64,000 nucleotides of DNA from Thermoplasmatales archaeon. GTDB taxonomy: Archaea > Thermoplasmatota > E2 > DHVEG-1. The notes beneath the pieces are model-generated. The model saw nothing but the letters and a program-made list of their open reading frames with translations, did not search any database and had not been told where the DNA came from. Below are positions 1 through 8,267 of the stretch, piece after piece. Numbering within the stretch: position 1 is the first letter of the stretch; the number at the start of each line of letters is the position of its first letter. Location of the stretch: contig CP070724.1 in the NCBI GenBank assembly GCA_020350825.1, positions 1,179,972 through 1,243,971 of the forward strand. Reading direction: 5' to 3'. The position numbers were made by a program, and so were the translations under genes.

Positions 1-279
1 TTATCATAATTTTGATTCTTTCTTTCTTATTGATAGTTTTTCTACTATGGATAACTTCATAATTAATATTAAAAAATAATCCGTGCTATTGCTTGACCGT
101 TAAAAAATGGGCTTTTAATATTATATTAATAATTAAATGAAAGTAAGGTTCTCCTTAAAGCTAAAAATAGCTTTATTAAAAAATTATCATGTTTTCGGCT
201 GTAAACAAGTTTGTTATGTAGTTAATAAATTTTTACATACAATCGTTCTTGATATCTTTGACAAATCAACAGTAATTAT

Positions 280-1713
280 CTACGGATATCCTCCTATTTT
301 CAGACTTGGATCACCAAGAAGAACCCATTGTTGTACTGTTTTTGCATCTATTGCATAATCCCATGCCGCAGGTGTCTGCCAGTCGATAGGATATTCGTTT
401 AGATAATCTGATATTGCTTTGCCCCAAGCCTCACCAAGAATGTGGGTACCATTTGTTCCATATTCATAAAAGAAAGTAGGTTCGAGAAAATCACCTGCAC
501 CACTAAATGAATCTTTATCTTCTTTTGTCATACCAAGTCCTGTGCACCCAATTGTTGCAATGGAACCACCCAAAATTTTCCTTGTCAGTTTCCATCCCCA
601 GCATTCCGGAATCCAAGTAAAGTAAAAAAAATTATCCTCAAGTAGTTTTCCAAGGTGTACATCAAACTGTAGATTATGGCATCCACCAACAACACATATA
701 GGCAACATATAAAGATTTCTTAGACGAGACATGCTTAATACCGAAAGCCCTTCAATCCATGTTTCTTTATCATTTGGAGGGTGTGTACTCCATCGAAATG
801 GATTTGCATGACCATCAAAATAGAGAAAACCACATCCTTTATTTATAGCGGAAAGTACATCTCTCGTACCGGTAAAAGATCCATCTGATGTCCATAGCTT
901 CACTGGTTCAAAACCAGTCATATTTTCCAATACTCTAAGCGTGTTTTCTTCGCCCTCATTTCCAGTCCAATTTGGATTTATCGATTCTGGATAGGTGTCA
1001 CCTGCTACTAGAACGATTTTGTTGAACCACTTTTTACCATACGTGTTTTTTTCATAGGTTAATATTTTATTAACCATGATTTTTACTTCAACCTTGTTTC
1101 TACATGCAAGTCTACCAACATAAACGTCAGGGTAGAGGTCAATATCACTATCCTCTGATACATTACCAAACCATTCTCCATAAATCTCGTTGTTATTAGT
1201 ATCCCAACTGGAAAAGTTACCTTCAGCTTCATAGATGTCTGCATAATAAAGTTCAGAAATAAAACAAGGTTCATAAAATCCTGAATTGACATCTGCATTG
1301 TAACAGTATCTCACAGGCATCAATCTAAAATCCCCAACCAAAAGAACGTATTTTATACTCCAATCTTCAATAGCTTTTTTTATAAAATATTTGATTTTCT
1401 CTGCTTCATCTCTGCCTTGCTCATCCATCTGATCATAAAGATCAGTTAATGTGACGAGTTTCGTTGAAATGCCAACATTGTTTTTATGTGTTATGAGGGG
1501 CTGCAAAGGATTTACAAATTTTTCAGGAGCAATAATAAGAAGTGTATAAACCGAATGATCATTTTTTAGAATATAGGTATTTGGCGATATTGCGTCCAAA
1601 CGAACATCTGCAATTGGATTTCTCATCTGCGCACTGATTGTTGGCCCAAAAACAAACGCACTAAACACTAATATAACTACCATGGATTTTCTATTGAATA
1701 TTTTTTTAAACAT
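280..1713 (-). CDS. Secreted gingipain-like C25 cysteine peptidase
   Basis: A 477-residue protein that begins with a hydrophobic signal peptide (about residues 9-28, ending near TISAQ), so it is exported. The body matches the gingipain/peptidase C25 fold: a caspase-like sub-domain with the catalytic His in FDGHANPF (H302) and the catalytic Cys in VGGCHN (C345). No C-terminal adhesin or sorting domain follows, so it is a minimal catalytic form, probably acting outside the cell on proteins. It is transcribed alone, and the upstream gene is divergent. Family assignment is firm from the His/Cys motifs and their spacing; Arg or Lys specificity cannot be read from the sequence. Confidence 0.85.
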   Translation of the reverse strand: MFKKIFNRKSMVVILVFSAFVFGPTISAQMRNPIADVRLDAISPNTYILKNDHSVYTLLIIAPEKFVNPLQPLITHKNNVGISTKLVTLTDLYDQMDEQGRDEAEKIKYFIKKAIEDWSIKYVLLVGDFRLMPVRYCYNADVNSGFYEPCFISELYYADIYEAEGNFSSWDTNNNEIYGEWFGNVSEDSDIDLYPDVYVGRLACRNKVEVKIMVNKILTYEKNTYGKKWFNKIVLVAGDTYPESINPNWTGNEGEENTLRVLENMTGFEPVKLWTSDGSFTGTRDVLSAINKGCGFLYFDGHANPFRWSTHPPNDKETWIEGLSVLSMSRLRNLYMLPICVVGGCHNLQFDVHLGKLLEDNFFYFTWIPECWGWKLTRKILGGSIATIGCTGLGMTKEDKDSFSGAGDFLEPTFFYEYGTNGTHILGEAWGKAISDYLNEYPIDWQTPAAWDYAIDAKTVQQWVLLGDPSLKIGGYP

Positions 1714-1865
1714 ATTCTTCCCCTAAATATATAGTATACACATCACTTTATAAATTTATTGTAATGTACAGTCATGGGTGCCTGATTATTATTTTGAACA
1801 ATATGTTTCCTACTATAATTACAAAAAAACTGTTTTAAGCTATTAATATAATAAAACGCTGTGGT

Positions 1866-1876
1866 TTTTTAAATAA
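1866..1876 (+). promoter_or_regulatory. TATA box of the HAD phosphatase gene
   Basis: The A/T-rich element TTTTTAAATAA is centred about 27 bases before the ATG at 1899, and there is no Shine-Dalgarno site in between. That distance equals the usual archaeal TATA-to-start-of-transcription spacing, so the mRNA is probably leaderless. Confidence 0.5.
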
Positions 1877-1898
1877 CCCATAAAGTTTAATATAATAG

Positions 1899-2642
1899 AT
1901 GTTCTATGAACCGGTTCCAATGACCTCAACATGTAGATTCTATTGCTATAGAAAATATAGAGATGAAATTAATCATAACATTGATAAAGCAAATAAGATA
2001 GCTCTGGTCTTTTTTGATATGGATGGAGTTCTGACAGATACAATAAGTTCCTGGAAACTCATTCATGATTATTTTGGAACATCAAATGAAAGGTCGGTAG
2101 ATGAATATTTGAAAGGAAACATCGATGATTTAGAATTTATAAAAAGAGATGTCTCTCTCTGGAAAAAAAATGGTAAATTTGCAAGCAAGGACATCATTCA
2201 GAATATCTTATATGGTGTTCCAATTATGAAAGGAGCAAGAGAATGTATCTATTTTCTAAATAAACATAACATTAAAACAGCTATTATAAGCGCTGGTTTA
2301 GATATTTTAGCGGAAAGAGTTACCAAGGAACTATGTATTAACTATATGTCTGCTAATGGAATTAAAAGTGATAAAAATGGTAGGTTAACCGGTGAAGGAA
2401 TACTGAATGTTCAACTTAAATACAAAGATAAATATGTTAAAAAACTTGCCAAAGAGCTGGATATACCTTTAGAAAAATGTGCAGCTGTTGGCAACTCTTG
2501 TTTTGACATCCCTATGTTTGAAACTTGTGGTCTTGGGATAGCATTTAACCCAGATGACGATTGTGTAAAAAAATCAGCTGATATCATAATAGAAGGAAAA
2601 GATTTAAGCAGGATAATCCCTACTATAAAACCATTTGTATGA
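1899..2642 (+). CDS. HAD-superfamily phosphatase, phosphoserine-phosphatase-like
   Basis: A 247-residue HAD hydrolase. Motif I is FFDMDGVLTD with nucleophile D40 and acid/base D42; motif II lies in AIISAG; motif IV is in GNSCFDIPMF. The helical cap between motifs I and II is of the C1 type found in SerB-like phosphatases (HAD-IB). The substrate is likely a small phosphomonoester; phosphoserine is possible but not shown. The first 33 residues before the core are unusual (several aromatic and Cys residues) and could be non-core sequence, but the ATG is kept because a TATA box sits at the right distance for a leaderless message. It stands alone, divergent from the C25 peptidase. Confidence 0.7.
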   Translation: MFYEPVPMTSTCRFYCYRKYRDEINHNIDKANKIALVFFDMDGVLTDTISSWKLIHDYFGTSNERSVDEYLKGNIDDLEFIKRDVSLWKKNGKFASKDIIQNILYGVPIMKGARECIYFLNKHNIKTAIISAGLDILAERVTKELCINYMSANGIKSDKNGRLTGEGILNVQLKYKDKYVKKLAKELDIPLEKCAAVGNSCFDIPMFETCGLGIAFNPDDDCVKKSADIIIEGKDLSRIIPTIKPFV

Positions 2643-2826
2643 TTTTTTTATCTGGATAAGAACAATTAAAAGCTACCACTCTCATCTTTTACACTACCAT
2701 ATAATTTGTGATAATTGATCAATTATTATTCTCAGCTAAAAAATTGTATTAGATAATCATATATCATCTATACAAAATTAATATTTGAGGAGATATCATA
2801 AGCATAATAATATATTGAAGAAGAAG

Positions 2827-4512
2827 TTAGTGTGGATGCCGTGATGAAATCCAATCGAAGTTTAACCACGGAAATCCTCTTAGACCAATATGACCCTTAA
2901 TAGGTTTTGGAATAAACCTCACCCAGTCGCTCCAATAATTTTTATGCCACAGGGTTAAATATGAGTTAGAAAAATGGGCTTGATCTTGGTTATCAATGAA
3001 ATTATTCTTGGCGATAATGTTTTTATTCGAATTATCTAAATTAATACCTATAGCATTTTGTTCAATAGTATTTTTTTCTCTAATAACATTATCATTTGAT
3101 GCTGCCCTTAGATATATCCCACACTCACCATTACCATTGATAATGTTACCAGATATTGTAGAAACTTGAGAGCATTCCATCTCAATACCGTCATCAGAAT
3201 TATTTTGTATGATATTTTCCGTGATGAAATTGTTATTTGCCCAGTGTGAATAAATACCATCACGATTATTTTGGATTATGTTTCCCTTAACAATATTCCA
3301 AGATTCTGGATAAGCATAATTCAAGAAAACACCGATATCATTTTCTTGAATAATATTATTACAAATTGTAACGTTCGAGTCCAATGTAAGTGTCTTTATA
3401 CCTGCATTAAATAGTTTGTTACCACTATGCTGTATACTAAATCCTGAGACTCTTACGTTTGATGCTGAAATTACAATTACATGTTCACTACCGCTACCAT
3501 CAATGATAGTATTGGTTTTATTCTCACCATCTAAATTAATGGTTTTGTTAATCAAAACATTTTCATAATAGGTTCCATTACGTACAAAAACAGTATATCC
3601 CTCATAGGCATTATCAATACCGTTCTGAATATATTGATAGGGATACTCAATTGTTCCATCCCACGGTCCTATGATATTGTCATCATCCACATATATAATT
3701 GGGAAATTTCCGTACACTCCAGTCAAATAGAATGATTTTTTTTCAATGCTACATTCTCCATATTTGATTTTAAACCATCCATTATCTTGATATTCTGTAC
3801 CCCAACTATTTTTAACAATCCAATAACCAGGTTCATCATTATATCCTACGATGGTCACATAATGCGGACCTATTAGTTTTCCCCATTTATGTTTATAAAT
3901 TCCTCTCTTATGAGTAATGAAATCCATATATACTGTAAAATATGTTGGAACGGGTCCATTAGTAACCAGGGCATTTTTGATTGCTACAGGATCTTCAGGT
4001 AAATAACTCCAATTCATTATTCTTACTGTCCTGTTTTGCCAATCAGGGGAAGTTGTATTCAAAGGATATTGAAATAATTGACGTGGATATGGCCAACATG
4101 CCTCATCTGGAATACCGTATTCTTGAAGAAAACGTGTATTATTTTCAGGATATGAACCCCAATCTAGGTTTCCTCCACTATAGAAGAACAGATGAGCCTC
4201 AGAAAGATCACATCCAAAAGGGTAACCAACTTCATACTGCACCATCGTTTCAACAGCACCGACAAGCGCAAACGTCTCACAACTGTGAAACGGTGCTTGA
4301 TTTCGTATCGGTGTAGTAAAGTCAATACCGTTAATATCACGCCAGCTAAAAGAAGATGGTAAATTAAAAGTATTGCCATTAACGCCTTTTGTTTCAATAA
4401 ATGGCTCTTTTATCGTTTTTGTATGAATTTTCAGGCTTGATCCTAGAGGTGCTACAAAACTTATCAGTAAAATTATTAATAACATCCAAGAGATCATCAT
4501 TTTCTTGTTCAT
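2827..4512 (-). CDS. Secreted papain-like (C1A) peptidase fused to a parallel beta-helix
   Basis: A 561-residue exported protein. Residues 1-26 are a signal peptide. Residues 50-255 form a papain-family catalytic domain: oxyanion Gln Q72 and nucleophile C78 in RNQAPFHSC, H217 in GPHYVTIVGYND and N235 in VKNSWGT. Residues about 260-530 are a right-handed parallel beta-helix of NosD/PbH1 repeats (many GNII.NN and GI.L turns). The end carries the NYWSDW...GLRGFPWLNFDW pattern that closes many archaeal secreted beta-helix proteins. The helix probably binds polysaccharide or cell-surface material and presents the peptidase. No obvious prodomain is present between signal and catalytic domain (only about 25 residues). 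Confidence 0.88.
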   Translation of the reverse strand: MNKKMMISWMLLIILLISFVAPLGSSLKIHTKTIKEPFIETKGVNGNTFNLPSSFSWRDINGIDFTTPIRNQAPFHSCETFALVGAVETMVQYEVGYPFGCDLSEAHLFFYSGGNLDWGSYPENNTRFLQEYGIPDEACWPYPRQLFQYPLNTTSPDWQNRTVRIMNWSYLPEDPVAIKNALVTNGPVPTYFTVYMDFITHKRGIYKHKWGKLIGPHYVTIVGYNDEPGYWIVKNSWGTEYQDNGWFKIKYGECSIEKKSFYLTGVYGNFPIIYVDDDNIIGPWDGTIEYPYQYIQNGIDNAYEGYTVFVRNGTYYENVLINKTINLDGENKTNTIIDGSGSEHVIVISASNVRVSGFSIQHSGNKLFNAGIKTLTLDSNVTICNNIIQENDIGVFLNYAYPESWNIVKGNIIQNNRDGIYSHWANNNFITENIIQNNSDDGIEMECSQVSTISGNIINGNGECGIYLRAASNDNVIREKNTIEQNAIGINLDNSNKNIIAKNNFIDNQDQAHFSNSYLTLWHKNYWSDWVRFIPKPIKGHIGLRGFPWLNFDWISSRHPH

Positions 4513-4615
4513 TTTTACCCTTAATAACTATAGTTATAAATAAGATTTAAATGTTTCTATAAAAATACTTATCTTTACGTTCATAAGATAAATTAACACT
4601 ATTCTATTTTGTCCA

Positions 4616-4690
4616 TAGTTGTCATCTATTTTCATTATATATGAGTTACTTTTTTTCATTTTGACATTTTAACAGAGTGGGTTTATATAC
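4616..4690 (+). promoter_or_regulatory. Promoter region, copy 1 of a duplicated upstream element
   Basis: This stretch shares two blocks with 5923-5995. Block 1 (4616-4633) matches 16 of 18 bases and block 2 (4652-4670) matches 18 of 19. In both copies the TATA-like GTTTA(T/A)AT begins 11 bases after block 2. Identical spacing to the TATA element points to a transcription-factor site rather than chance similarity. The copy precedes the small ORF at 4738. Confidence 0.55.
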
Positions 4691-4737
4691 TATCATTGAC
4701 AGAGGTTTATCATAACAAAAAGACGAGGTAGGAATTT

Positions 4738-4839
4738 ATGAAATTTCTGCAAGAATTTATCAAAATATTCACCTTCGATAATGATGAGGATTATTCAGAT
4801 ATTAATTCATGGGACACAGAGTTTTGGTATTGGTATTGA
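4738..4839 (+). CDS. Possible small protein (33 aa)
   Basis: ATG-initiated 33-residue ORF that ends in an aromatic-rich acidic tail (WDTEFWYWY). It has a Shine-Dalgarno-like GAGGTAGG just upstream and a TATA-like TTTATATAC about 55 bases ahead, preceded by the duplicated promoter element. The protein is not recognised. The promoter and ribosome-binding site are the main reasons to list it; the reading frame is too short to judge from composition. Confidence 0.35.
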   Translation: MKFLQEFIKIFTFDNDEDYSDINSWDTEFWYWY

Positions 4840-4970
4840 AACTGTTTAAACGCCCTATAAAATATATGCTTTTACAAAGTAAATTCCTAAATTCAGAGGT
4901 AAAAATAGGGGAGTAAGGATTTTTATATTGAGAAAATGTTACTAAATCGTAGTTTTGGAGGAGGAAAAAT

Positions 4971-5039
4971 ATGGAACGTAATATGGGTTTTACTAAAACT
5001 AAAAAAAGTCATGGAAAACAAAAATGGAGCGAGATATAA
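4971..5039 (+). CDS. Possible very small basic peptide (22 aa)
   Basis: A 22-codon Lys-rich ORF behind one of the strongest Shine-Dalgarno sites in the region (TTTGGAGGAGG, spacing 5-6). The same kind of site precedes the response regulator at 5428. It may be a genuine leader peptide or mini-protein, or the site may belong to a decayed gene that once continued downstream. Function unknown. Confidence 0.3.
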   Translation: MERNMGFTKTKKSHGKQKWSEI

Positions 5040-5041
5040 TA

Positions 5042-5149
5042 TTGACTAAAGATATAAAAGAAGCATGCCTGCAAGGTGGAAAGGTAATTGGAGAAATCGT
5101 TAAACCAAAAGAAAAACGAAAAAATTATAATAATGACAAATTATCTTGA
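5042..5149 (+). CDS. Possible small ORF (35 aa, TTG start)
   Basis: Starts with TTG two bases after the preceding mini-ORF and encodes a 35-residue basic peptide (IKEACLQGGKVIGEIVKPKE at its core). No domain is recognised. The tight spacing from 4971 to 5428 suggests one transcription unit of tiny genes leading to the response regulator, or the fragments of an older gene. Confidence 0.25.
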   Translation: MTKDIKEACLQGGKVIGEIVKPKEKRKNYNNDKLS

Positions 5150-5195
5150 TAGTTTAAAAAGTGGTTAGGTAATTGTAGATTCAAATGGTGAAAAA

Positions 5196-5384
5196 TTGCA
5201 AGAAAATGATGAGCCATTAAATGAGTTAAAAGATACAAGAAAGGATTTAATAAGAAAGATTTTAGTATGGTTTATCGTTTTTTTTATAGTAATGATGATG
5301 ATTTTGGTTATAATATTTAATCCAAAATTCTATAACTTTGTTGATTTAATAACACAAAATAGATTTTTTAGTTCATACATCTGA
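5196..5384 (+). CDS. Small single-pass membrane protein (62 aa)
   Basis: A TTG-initiated ORF of 62 residues: a charged N-terminal half (acidic then KDTRKDLIRK) followed by a strongly hydrophobic segment at residues about 22-42 (VWFIVFFIVMMMILVIIF). It is a tail-type or single-span membrane protein of unknown role. It ends 43 bases before the response regulator, so the two may be co-transcribed. An in-frame stop at 5166-5168 rules out a longer form unless the start lies at a non-standard codon. Confidence 0.45.
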   Translation: MQENDEPLNELKDTRKDLIRKILVWFIVFFIVMMMILVIIFNPKFYNFVDLITQNRFFSSYI

Positions 5385-5427
5385 ACTAAAATTATTATTA
5401 AATTGAAGATTTGGAGGAGAAAAGATA

Positions 5428-5892
5428 ATGAAAAAAAAGATAATGGTTGTGGATGATGATCCAGACTTGCTTCTTTCCGTTAAACAAGCTTTAGAATATA
5501 TGGATGACAATTATAACGTCACCTGTGTTTCTAGTGGGATTCAATGCATCAAATTATTAGAAAATAAAGAAATTCCTGATCTTATATTGCTAGATATTAT
5601 AATGCCAGAGAGGACCGGCTGGGAAACTCTTAAAAATATACAAGAAAATCCATCATGGAAAAATATCCCAGTGGTTTTTCTTACATCAAGAACAGATACT
5701 ATCGCTAAGAAAACTGGAAGTTTTTTAGCAGCAGATTATATTATAAAACCTTTTGATATAGATGATTTAAAGAGAAGAATTGACAAGGTTTTGAAGAATA
5801 GTAATCATTTAAAAAAAGAAGATTTAAAGAAAAGAATTGATAAAATTTTGAAGAAGAGTAATCATTCACATAATAGTTCTCTAGAATACTGA
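5428..5892 (+). CDS. Stand-alone response regulator receiver protein
   Basis: A CheY-like receiver of 154 residues: acidic pocket DDD at 9-11, phospho-acceptor D56 in LLLDIIMP, switch T86 in FLTSRT and K107 in IKPFD. No output domain follows. Instead the last helix is duplicated in tandem (residues 113-131 and 132-150). Without a DNA-binding domain it must act by protein contact. No histidine kinase is nearby. The start is fixed by TTGGAGGAG seven to ten bases upstream. Confidence 0.85.
   Translation: MKKKIMVVDDDPDLLLSVKQALEYMDDNYNVTCVSSGIQCIKLLENKEIPDLILLDIIMPERTGWETLKNIQENPSWKNIPVVFLTSRTDTIAKKTGSFLAADYIIKPFDIDDLKRRIDKVLKNSNHLKKEDLKKRIDKILKKSNHSHNSSLEY
5764..5877 (+). repeat. 57-bp in-frame tandem duplication in the receiver gene
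   Basis: Two consecutive 57-bp units (5764-5820 and 5821-5877) encode near-identical 19-residue helices beginning DLK(R/K)RIDK. Nucleotide identity is still high, so the duplication is fairly recent and kept the reading frame. Confidence 0.8.
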
Positions 5893-5922
5893 TGTAGCAT
5901 CATTAATACTTAGATAATTGAT

Positions 5923-5995
5923 TAGTTGTCAACCATTTTCCCGATATGTTGGTTAATTTTTCATTTTGATATTTTGTCAAAAAGAGTTTAAATAT
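5923..5995 (+). promoter_or_regulatory. Promoter region, copy 2 of a duplicated upstream element
   Basis: Counterpart of 4616-4690: block 1 at 5923-5940, block 2 at 5957-5975, TATA-like GTTTAAATAT from 5986. It sits between the response regulator and a 31-codon ORF at 6035. The two copies bracket the small-ORF/receiver group. Confidence 0.55.
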
Positions 5996-6034
5996 TAGGA
6001 ACTACAAAAACTAATTTAGAAGTAGGTGGTGAAA

Positions 6035-6130
6035 TTGAAAGTTAGGAATTTAATGATCCGCTTTCTGTTATCTCTTTGGCTATTCACAATCTTAATAAAA
6101 AATTTACAGATTGTAACTTTTTCAACCTGA
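6035..6130 (+). CDS. Possible small hydrophobic peptide (31 aa, TTG start)
   Basis: A 31-residue ORF with basic start and hydrophobic middle (LMIRFLLSLWLFTILI), preceded by AGGTGGTGA and by promoter copy 2. It looks like a signal peptide or small membrane peptide whose gene is very short or truncated. Not recognised; listed because the promoter duplication gives it an independent reason to be transcribed. Confidence 0.3.
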   Translation: MKVRNLMIRFLLSLWLFTILIKNLQIVTFST

Positions 6131-6187
6131 TTTCAGATTATAATAGATTCTAAGAGTAATCGTTTTTAAGGTATAACAGTTTCAGAA

Positions 6188-7552
6188 TTATTTGGATGCG
6201 TACATTTCTCCTCGAATGTGGAGTAAGGTGAAATTAAACTCCCCAGCTAATGTTACTGCTGCTGCAGCTGCTGCATATTCTTTTGAATTTTCAATACCTA
6301 TAAACCTAAGAATCTCTCTGGCAGTGGGGCAAATCGGTCCTTCTCTTGATGAAGCCACACCAACCTCTAAATTGAGCAACTCTACCCCAAAAATCACGTC
6401 TTCTCCTTTAATTTCAACATACATATTCTCGGTACATGAGACGTTGCATGGTCGAGGATTGACCTTGGTTGCTCGGTAGAGAGCAGGAATTATTTCACCA
6501 CCCATTCCTGAATAAACGAACGCACCCTGCTCTTGCAGAACACCCAATCGCTCAACCTCTATATAAGAGAAAAGAGAATCTATGCTAGTTTTGCTCATCT
6601 CCTCATAAGCAACTACAGGTAGTCTTACTTGAGCGGAGACATAACGTCCACGTCGATTGCGTGGGGCAGGCTTTAAATCCCCATCAAACCCCATAGCAAC
6701 GAGGCTTTGGATATAATTTACCTTTCTTTCATTTAAGGTTTTATCAATCATACCCCTAGCAAAACCTACAGCCCATGAAGTATCGCCATGCCCACGAACA
6801 TGTTCAAATCGGGTATAAAAACAAATGTAAAGGTAAAACTGGCCATGATGTTGTCTTCTGACAAACTCAACTTCATGAATCTCTCCATTGAACTCAGTCA
6901 GATACTTTTTCTCCATCTCCTTTCTCAAAGCAGGCAGGATTTCCTTCACTACTTCAACCGCCTTTTCTCGTTCTTCTTCGCTTTTAAAAACATAACTCAA
7001 ATTACGAGCAGCTCCAGCCCATTTAGCTACTTTTATTTCTGCTCCACCAAATTTATTTATCCTAAAACACCCTGCACTAATTCCAAGAGGACCAACACCA
7101 GCACCATATGCTAATAGGTTGGTGAAAGTCTTATTAACATCTCCAAAGACCTTTATCTGACCAGCATAAGAGTAGTATTCTTCTCTACCACCAACATAAT
7201 TAACTGCCAAGGGCAGAAATCTCTCTGCACCAATCCCATGAGGCTTTAAAACAGATCCGCAGTAGGAGCAGACGGTATTCATATCTCTGGCTTCTAAATG
7301 CCATATAGAATCATCCTTTGGGCAACGCCATTTCATAAAGTAAGGTTTGTCCGGCATCTCTAGATAATTGAACTGATAACCGGTCAAATTTTCTATAAGT
7401 TTCCTTCTGCTTAAAACTGCTAAACGAAAATGATCTGGAGAAATAATCCCGTATTCTTTCAATAGAAGTTCTTCGGCTTTCCAAGGTTGAACGTCGCCAG
7501 CAGCAATTCTGCTCGCGACCTCATCCACCATTATTTCTTTGTTAGGACTCAT
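6188..7552 (-). CDS. HMG-CoA-reductase-like protein with N-terminal zinc ribbon and altered active site
   Basis: 454 residues. From about residue 105 on, the order of motifs follows HMG-CoA reductase: a GIGAE region (ENVIG in the family), YLYICFYTR (NLYIRFQSR), DGDLKPAPRNRRGRYVSA (DKKPAAINWIEGRGK), a Gly-rich GMGGE segment and TLAGEFN (VMAGELS). Aligning by eye, the catalytic Lys is kept (K294) and E110 could be the catalytic Glu, but the catalytic Asp is N365 and the His is E449. An N-terminal zinc ribbon (C77, C95, C98, perhaps H85) is absent from typical reductases. It could be a highly divergent mevalonate-pathway enzyme or a relative with another reaction; the alignment was done without software. 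Confidence 0.6.
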   Translation of the reverse strand: MSPNKEIMVDEVASRIAAGDVQPWKAEELLLKEYGIISPDHFRLAVLSRRKLIENLTGYQFNYLEMPDKPYFMKWRCPKDDSIWHLEARDMNTVCSYCGSVLKPHGIGAERFLPLAVNYVGGREEYYSYAGQIKVFGDVNKTFTNLLAYGAGVGPLGISAGCFRINKFGGAEIKVAKWAGAARNLSYVFKSEEEREKAVEVVKEILPALRKEMEKKYLTEFNGEIHEVEFVRRQHHGQFYLYICFYTRFEHVRGHGDTSWAVGFARGMIDKTLNERKVNYIQSLVAMGFDGDLKPAPRNRRGRYVSAQVRLPVVAYEEMSKTSIDSLFSYIEVERLGVLQEQGAFVYSGMGGEIIPALYRATKVNPRPCNVSCTENMYVEIKGEDVIFGVELLNLEVGVASSREGPICPTAREILRFIGIENSKEYAAAAAAVTLAGEFNFTLLHIRGEMYASK

Positions 7553-7720
7553 GAGTACACCATTTTTGTAATATATTATCTCCTCTACACATCCAACTCA
7601 TCAACTACTTGGAGATATCCACCACATCGTCATTTTTTCATGATTTCTTATCCCCTTATAAACATTCGTGGATTAAGGCCATACTTTAAAAACAATAGTT
7701 ATTATTAAACGGTGAGCAAT

Positions 7721-8257
7721 ATGTTTTATTATATCCACGGTTACAAATCAAGTCCAGAAAGCAACAAAGGTTTGATTTTTAAGAAGAAGCTTGGTGCTGT
7801 TGCCATTAAATATCGTGATTGTGAACCTGAAAACATTGTTATATCTGATTGTCTGAAACGTATTTCTGATATTATAAAAAATGACAAAAATGTTGTTTTA
7901 ATTGGATCTTCTCTCGGTGGTTATCTGGCAGTTGAAACTGCTCTTATTCACCCCAATGTTAAAAAACTCATACTTCTCAATCCAGCCATAGTACCTCCAT
8001 CTACCAATCTAGATAACCATAAGGACATGCCAAGAAGGATACTTGAAGAGATTAGAGACAAGAGACTCTTTAAAAATAGAATGAATACTAAAATAATCAT
8101 ATTTAGAGGTACAGAAGACGATCTTATTCCAGATGATTGGATTACCAAGTTCGCAAAAGTTCATGAAGCAACAGTTATATTTCTACATGACGATCACAGA
8201 TTTTCTCGTAATCTAACAAAACTTCCAATTATTATTTCTAACTTATCGAAAAAATAG
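7721..8257 (+). CDS. YqiA-like small esterase (alpha/beta hydrolase)
   Basis: 178 residues starting at ATG 7721; the earlier in-frame GTG at 7712 is part of the Shine-Dalgarno site GGTGAG, so the ATG is preferred. The N-terminal FYYIHGYKSSPESNKG, nucleophile elbow GSSLGG (S64), acid in FRGTEDDLIP and late His in DDHRF match the UPF0227/YqiA family of short acyl esterases. Cytosolic, substrate unknown. Divergent from the HMG-CoA-reductase-like gene. Confidence 0.75.
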   Translation: MFYYIHGYKSSPESNKGLIFKKKLGAVAIKYRDCEPENIVISDCLKRISDIIKNDKNVVLIGSSLGGYLAVETALIHPNVKKLILLNPAIVPPSTNLDNHKDMPRRILEEIRDKRLFKNRMNTKIIIFRGTEDDLIPDDWITKFAKVHEATVIFLHDDHRFSRNLTKLPIIISNLSKK

Positions 8258-8267
8258 AGATCAAAAA

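Noticed and set aside
137-358. 73-codon plus-strand ORF at the left edge
   Set aside because: It overlaps the 3' end of the C25 peptidase gene in antisense, has no ribosome-binding site and no recognisable composition.
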